In this document: piece by piece, positions 61,001-64,000 of the stretch
How positions within the stretch are numbered: the first letter of the stretch is position 1
How the letters are laid out: each line of letters opens with the position of its first letter
NCBI RefSeq assembly: GCF_039555335.1
Contig: NC_092642.1
Location: forward strand, 17,017,208-17,081,207
Reading direction: 5' to 3'
Origin: Amphiura filiformis
Lineage: Eukaryota > Echinodermata > Ophiuroidea > Amphilepidida > Amphiuridae
Length of the DNA stretch: 64,000 bases
Translations under genes and position numbers: made by a program
The notes under the pieces: model-generated
The model's database searches: none
What the model was told of the DNA's origin: nothing
What the model saw: only the letters and a program-made list of their open reading frames with translations

Positions 61001-63214
61001 TGACATTTGTAACTCCTTCTTGCAACGATGACACCAGTTTCGTTCATAGGACTGTATCAAGGTTTCCTAACAATAGGCAGCATGTGGCATAACATTGTAC
61101 CTCAAACTATACTAATTCATATAAATAAATGTGATTCATTCAACTTACATGTAGTAAGACATTGCAGTAGTCATTAGCTTTGATGTTGTTGAGACCTACA
61201 ATTCCTGGCAGGTATGTTGTCCCATCATAGGCACGGGATAACTTACTACTCCTCTCTAACCTCCTGATTAACTGCTTGGTAAAGGTAGGCTTCAGTACAT
61301 ACTGAAAAGTAATAAAATGATATTAAAGTGATTTCTATGGCCTATTACTAGTATGACTTTATGCAGGGTAAAAAGGGGATTTGACAGAATGTTCTAAGCT
61401 TCAGGGTTACAAGCTTGGTGCAAGATTTGTGTAAATCAAAAGCTGGTTCTTGTAATTCAAAGAGTAGATACTTTGCAAGAATCAAATGTGACATGATCAA
61501 GGGGAATGAGTCATATGTCAGCAATTTTCAATTATAAGTTTTTTATATCATTTTCTGGCAGTTCACGCATGCTACATTTTGATGCAAGCCACATCAAAAT
61601 CAGACATCTCGTTACCGAGTTATGAGCAATTGCTCAATGGCTGAAAACAATATCAAACAAAAGAATTTGAACACTGTTTTTGCCAATATCTCAAAAGCAA
61701 TATTAGCGACATCCACTCATTCCCCTTAATTACATCACATATGATTACTATATATTTCTGGGGCAAAAATTAAGGCTGATTCTCATACTGTGTGATGATA
61801 TTCTAGCATTGATGCTTGGCACTGTCTCTGATTTCCATGGTTATGAAATCATATTAGTGCCCCGGCGCTAAAGTCAGTCACTTCTGGTGGAGCTTATTGA
61901 AACAATGAATAAGTCAACATGTGGAATTTACACACAGAAACATTCAAACTACAGAGTACCTGAAGTCAAAATCAGTCACAAGGTATAAATGGTATATTTA
62001 TTTAGACAATTGATCAATTTCATTGTTCAGACACATCGAGCAGGGGGCGCTTGACAGTCGTCACTTGGAATATATTTTGTATAGTGCGCTTACAGGAAGG
62101 GCACTTATTAGGTTGAATACAGTATTTTCAAATTGACACTTACTGTGATGTCCTCCAAGGACGAATCAATGATTTCATAGTTGTCTGGTAAACAGTAAAA
62201 CTTGAGTGTGTGAAGATTAAGGAACACATGGTGGTTGACTTGTACACTGTGTGTGTATGCATGCGACTTCTGACCACGACCTGGAAGGGGACAAACAAAC
62301 ATACAAACAATTTTTAACCCTACCTCTATATAATCTTTCAAAGCAAAACCACTGCTCATCCCATGTGATGCCATGATGCAATTACCCTAAGTCATATACC
62401 GTATTGTTTGTATTAAACGCTACCCCTCTAATAAACGCCCCTCCAATTTTTCAATGACAGAGGGATAAAAATTGCCATACCATAGTGTGTGTAACTTCAT
62501 TAAGCTTAAAACTTGCATCAGTCATGCAGTGATGACAAAACTGATGATCAATAAATTGCTTGGGAAAAAACCTATTATGACTCTAACTTCCATCAAGTTC
62601 ATTGCCCAATTATGGTAGAATTTTACTAATTTCATAAGATTCTTGTTTACGGATGTAATTTCATTATATTTACCGCAAAAATATCATGTTCCATACATTT
62701 CCGCGTGCACGACCATCTTGAATTTGAACCCGGAAGTAGGTGATTCTTCCAAAGTTCGGAGCCAATTTTGAAGGTTTTTTTTCACTGAAAATTCACTTTT
62801 AATAAACGCCCCCATTTGGACAAATGCAACGCCTCTGGGGCATTCTCACTTTCGTTGGCTGGGCCAACAAAACACCTGTAACTACCTCTTCTCTCCTTTT
62901 TTGTTCTTTATATCCTTTCCGATAGCCCAAAACCACTTCTAGCGTTGGGGTTAATACATGCATATGGTATATTTAAGACTAAGGACATATTGATGGTGAA
63001 CTTGTTTTAGTAGTTTAAAAGGAGTCATGAACTTATAATTAAAACATGAACCTTTTTATTTTGAAATGTTAAGTAGCATTTTTTTTTTCAACCACATTCC
63101 ATTTGTGTTTTTTTCTTACCTTGGAAATACTTTCCACACACAAGACATGCGTACACATTCAGATGGGAGAGAGACACTGAACACAGCTTCTCAAAATCAA
63201 AATCTAACACAGTC
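51940..63214 (-). CDS. USP39: USP39, U4/U6.U5 tri-snRNP ubiquitin-specific-protease-like protein (5' end beyond window)
   Basis: Ten exons on the - strand: 63120-63214, 62144-62280, 61149-61301, 59887-60112, 58546-58737, 56320-56462, 55848-55990, 54046-54193, 53200-53286, 51940-52008. All borders are GT-AG and phases join exactly, giving about 463 residues. Order: ZnF-UBP (VLDFDFEKLC, CLVCGKYFQG, KSHAYTHSVQ, HTLKFYCLPDNYE), then the USP fold (YDGTTYLPGIVGLNNIKAND, PHEMLQAVVLCSKK, PVEFLSWFLNAMH, LPPYLIMCMKRF, YEIQDLHVADILP). The usual catalytic Cys position reads NDYC, as in USP39, a nuclear pseudoprotease needed to assemble the tri-snRNP for splicing. The C-terminus (RRTKEEPPPQLNL) differs from vertebrates. 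Two exons carry tandem duplications across their donor sites. Confidence 0.93.
52393..52797. mobile_element. Foldback MITE in the last USP39 intron
   Basis: CACAACATTATGCCTTATAT at the left is inverse-related to ATATAAGGCATAATGTTATT at the right. ATCACATGGTTTTATTTTAC pairs with AACCATGTGATTTGG. It is a relative of the element at 36338-36523. Non-coding. Confidence 0.65.
53200..53286 (-). CDS. USP39: USP39 exon (USP His-box region)
   Basis: 29 codons, phase 0 at both ends, between TTGACAG and CAG|GTAAGT. It reads GTGKWYEIQDLHVADILPQ then LITLSEAYIQ, the end of the USP domain. It is joined directly to HVLHK of the preceding exon. Confidence 0.92.
53531..54123 (-). repeat. 102-bp tandem repeat spanning a USP39 splice donor, six copies
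   Basis: CTTACCTTGTGCAATACATG (+ strand) begins at 53531, 53633, 53735, 53837, 53939 and 54041: exactly 102 bp each time. Each unit is the last 78 bp of the exon at 54046-54193 (DLIANIVHEGEP...HVLHK) plus 24 bp of its intron (read through as VSIISYVI). All six keep AAG|GTAAGC. The unit is 34 codons with no stop, so any of the six donors keeps the frame into the next exon. No acceptor-like AG with a pyrimidine tract exists within a unit. Copies differ by only a few substitutions. Confidence 0.95.
54046..54193 (-). CDS. USP39: USP39 exon with the duplicated donor
   Basis: The acceptor is GTTTTTGCAG before 54193; G completes the AAG codon. It reads NIDLGEYLSTDKAVRDVHPF, then NYDLIANIVHEGEP, and ends TFKAHVLHK|GTAAGC. 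The coordinates use the first donor, which gives the canonical protein length. Five further donors follow downstream at 102-bp steps, the last with its exon end at 53536. Confidence 0.92.
54194..55847. other. USP39 intron with a tandem repeat
   Basis: About 55100-55555 holds five degenerate ~90-100-bp units carrying TTAGCTTTCAGTGGTAGGTT, TACCGGGAAGTAGTGGCTA and CTAATATATATT. No exon is seen in the rest. Confidence 0.65.
55848..55990 (-). CDS. USP39: USP39 exon
   Basis: 143 bp between TATATACAG and TCAA|GTAAGT. It reads EYKTYRDSTVKRFVLTKLPP, then YLIMCMKRFNKNTFFVEKNP and TIVNFPVK, the central USP core. Confidence 0.92.
56320..56462 (-). CDS. USP39: USP39 exon
   Basis: 143 bp between TTTCTTTTTCTTTTCAG and AAAAG|GTAAGA. 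It reads TVQDTPFLYLSLDIPSAPLF, then IIPQIPLSSLLAKYDGVTEK. Confidence 0.92.
57036..57920. mobile_element. TTAA-flanked MITE carrying a nested foldback element
   Basis: GGGGGTACTACACCCCTG at the left and CAGGGGTGTAGTACCCCC at the right are exact inverses, flanked by TTAA (57032-57035 and 57921-57924). It is a sister of 43938-44313. The extra length is a second inverted-repeat block at about 57184-57715 (GAGCTCAAAAAGAAACTTAT against ATAAGTTTCTTTTTGAGCTT). It lies in a USP39 intron. Confidence 0.75.
58546..58737 (-). CDS. USP39: USP39 exon
   Basis: 192 bp between ATTCACCAG and CAAAG|GTAATC. It reads DPVEFLSWFLNAMHASLGG, then YKTFQGRMKVYSRKVLPMD and KEKKELLKTEEFK. Confidence 0.92.
58738..59886. 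other. USP39 intron with duplicated exon end
   Basis: Contains the 169-bp donor-spanning duplicate at 59690-59812 (listed separately). The rest is AT-rich and without a recognised exon or element. Confidence 0.5.
59718..59812 (-). repeat. Duplicate of the 3' end of the USP39 exon at 59887, with its donor
   Basis: It matches the exon at 59887-59981 and reads EFRAHVSPHEMLQAVVLCSK then KKFQITAQ|G with the same AAG|GTAAAG donor. The intron start is also copied (TTTAATTTTACTAGCATA twice). Period 169 bp is not a multiple of three, and reading through from the first donor meets a stop within five codons, so it is probably silent unless used as a separate exon. Confidence 0.85.
59887..60112 (-). CDS. 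USP39: USP39 exon
   Basis: 226 bp between TTCCAATAG and CACAAG|GTAAAG. It reads ALAHVTPLRNYFLDENNYIN, then LPPGDIMYLLAQRFGELMRK and WNPRNFKAHVSPHEMLQA. Its 3' end is duplicated at 59718-59812. Confidence 0.92.
60113..61148. other. USP39 intron
   Basis: AT-rich intron with no recognised exon or repeat. Confidence 0.4.
61149..61301 (-). CDS. USP39: USP39 exon (USP Cys-box region)
   Basis: 51 codons, phase 0, between ACTTTTCAG and CTACAT|GTAAGT. It reads YVLKPTFTKQLIRRLERSSK, then YDGTTYLPGIVGLNNIKAND and YCNVLLH. The position of the USP nucleophile is Asp, not Cys, consistent with an inactive protease. Confidence 0.93.
61478..61745. mobile_element. Foldback MITE with TGTGACATGATCA / TGATnTnnTCACA-like ends, copy 1
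   Basis: TGTGACATGATCAAGGGGAA at the left is inverse-related to ATTCCCCTTAATTACATCAC at the right. CTCAAAAGCAATATTAGCGA recurs in the copy at 63412-63665. Non-coding, in a USP39 intron. Confidence 0.6.
62144..62280 (-). CDS. USP39: USP39 exon (ZnF-UBP, second half)
   Basis: 137 bp between CCCCTTCCAG and ATCACA|GTAAGT. It reads RGQKSHAYTHSVQVNHHVFL, then NLHTLKFYCLPDNYEIIDSS and LEDIT. The His residues and Cys complete the zinc-binding ZnF-UBP domain. Confidence 0.94.
62281..63119. other. USP39 intron with a possible old repeat
   Basis: CTAATAAACGCCCCTCC at about 62430 and TTTAATAAACGCCCCCATT at about 62800 are related motifs that may mark the ends of a degenerate element. No exon is seen. 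Confidence 0.35.
63120..63214 (-). CDS. USP39: USP39 exon (ZnF-UBP, first half); first visible exon
   Basis: 95 bp between TTAATGTTTCAG and CCAAG|GTAAGA. It reads VLDFDFEKLCSVSLSHLNVY then ACLVCGKYFQG. The first base completes a split codon from an upstream exon that is not in 63215-64000. Confidence 0.92.
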
Positions 63215-63411
63215 CTGAAACATTAACAATGGGTAAAGTACAAAGTATGTCAGTATAATTATAAAAAAAATACATGGTAGTGAATTTTCCATTCATTTAT
63301 TGAGTTGTTTAACTAAATTTACAATTCAAAATTAATAACTTCACTGCTTGTCAAGTAAAATTTCACGGACATGTACTTCACTTGCCAGCCAATGAAGCGT
63401 AAATACATTAT

Positions 63412-63665
63412 ATGTGACATGATCATGAGTCGCATGTCGACCCTAGTCGAAAAAGAGATTTACATTATGTTAATAAAGAAGACATGTAGAGCTTTCAGAA
63501 ACTGAAAAACCCCATGTTGATACGACTTTTTTTTGCCAATTTTGTCAATTTATCAATCGCTGAAAATAATATAAAACAAAAGAATCTTAACACTGTCTTT
63601 GCCAATATCTCAAAATCAATATTAGCGACATCCGACTCATTTCCCTTGGTCGTGTCACATATACA
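63412..63665. mobile_element. Foldback MITE, copy 2 of the TGTGACATGATCA family
   Basis: TGTGACATGATCATGAGTCG at the left and CGTGTCACATATA at the right are inverse-related. TTTGCCAATATCTCAAAATC and AATATTAGCGACATCC match copy 1 at 61478-61745. Confidence 0.6.
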
Positions 63666-63849
63666 TCATTTGACCTGCTCTCACAAAATGAGAATACAGT
63701 TGACAAAATAATTTTCTGCAATATTTCAGATTAAATTCCTGATTTTATCAGCTTTAAAAGCATACCAAACATGTTCGGGTTGCTCCTTGATTTGGCCTTC
63801 AAAATCAATATTTCCTACAGAATGTTTTTGTTTTGGAATGGGCTATATT

Positions 63850-64000
63850 GCATTTAAAGTCCACATACCCTCTGTGGAAGATTTTGGAAATATTTTCCAC
63901 AGGGGAGCATGAATTTCAAATGGAATTAGCATGTACTCAATCTATTTGAAACTCACCCTCCCTCTGCTCTGTGGAAGATTCAGATTTAATCTTCATCAGA
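63850..64000. repeat. Second copy of the CTCTGTGGAAGATT repeat family (runs off window)
   Basis: ACCCTCTGTGGAAGATTTTG, ATGAATTTCAAATGGAATTA and GCTCTGTGGAAGATTCAGAT match the block at 49600-49830. Confidence 0.55.

Overview
The window is eukaryotic and animal: genes are split into short exons with GT-AG borders, introns are long and AT-rich, and non-coding DNA is packed with transposons, foldback elements, minisatellites and satellites. Gene content and repeat style suggest a marine invertebrate deuterostome, most likely an echinoderm. That placement is an inference from pattern, not from a search.

Four protein-coding loci can be supported. (1) On the + strand at 1-562 lies the 3' end of a sigma-class glutathione S-transferase; one expected internal exon is absent. 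(2) On the - strand at 7756-10446 are the last three exons of an uncharacterised protein. (3) On the - strand at 26842-42551 is a class A (rhodopsin-like) GPCR. Its TM2-TM7 exon is cut in two at the end of TM5 by a 10,353-bp transposable element (29265-39617). Removing the element and one 2-bp target copy restores a continuous 344-residue reading frame. (4) On the - strand at 51940-63214 are the last ten coding exons of USP39, the U4/U6.U5 tri-snRNP zinc-finger/USP pseudoprotease; its first exons lie beyond the right edge.

The strongest unusual feature is in USP39. The 3' end of one exon plus the first 24 bases of its intron is repeated as exact 102-bp (34-codon) units, giving six tandem in-frame 5' splice sites that could add 0-5 copies of a 34-residue block beside the USP His-box region. 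A second exon of the same gene shows another duplication spanning a splice donor (169-bp period).

Mobile DNA fills the rest. There is a decayed RTE-like LINE (20190-23860, - strand), a tRNA-derived SINE (28465-28880), at least seven copies of a TTAA-flanked foldback MITE family, other TTAA elements, two Harbinger-like elements with TAA target repeats, an hAT-like element nested in a MITE, and two elements with CCCAG...CACA termini and 2-bp target repeats. Tandem arrays include a 157-bp satellite (5520-6600), ~371-bp repeats (12030-13735), and 32-, 30- and 18-20-bp minisatellites. No rRNA, CRISPR or prokaryotic feature was seen.
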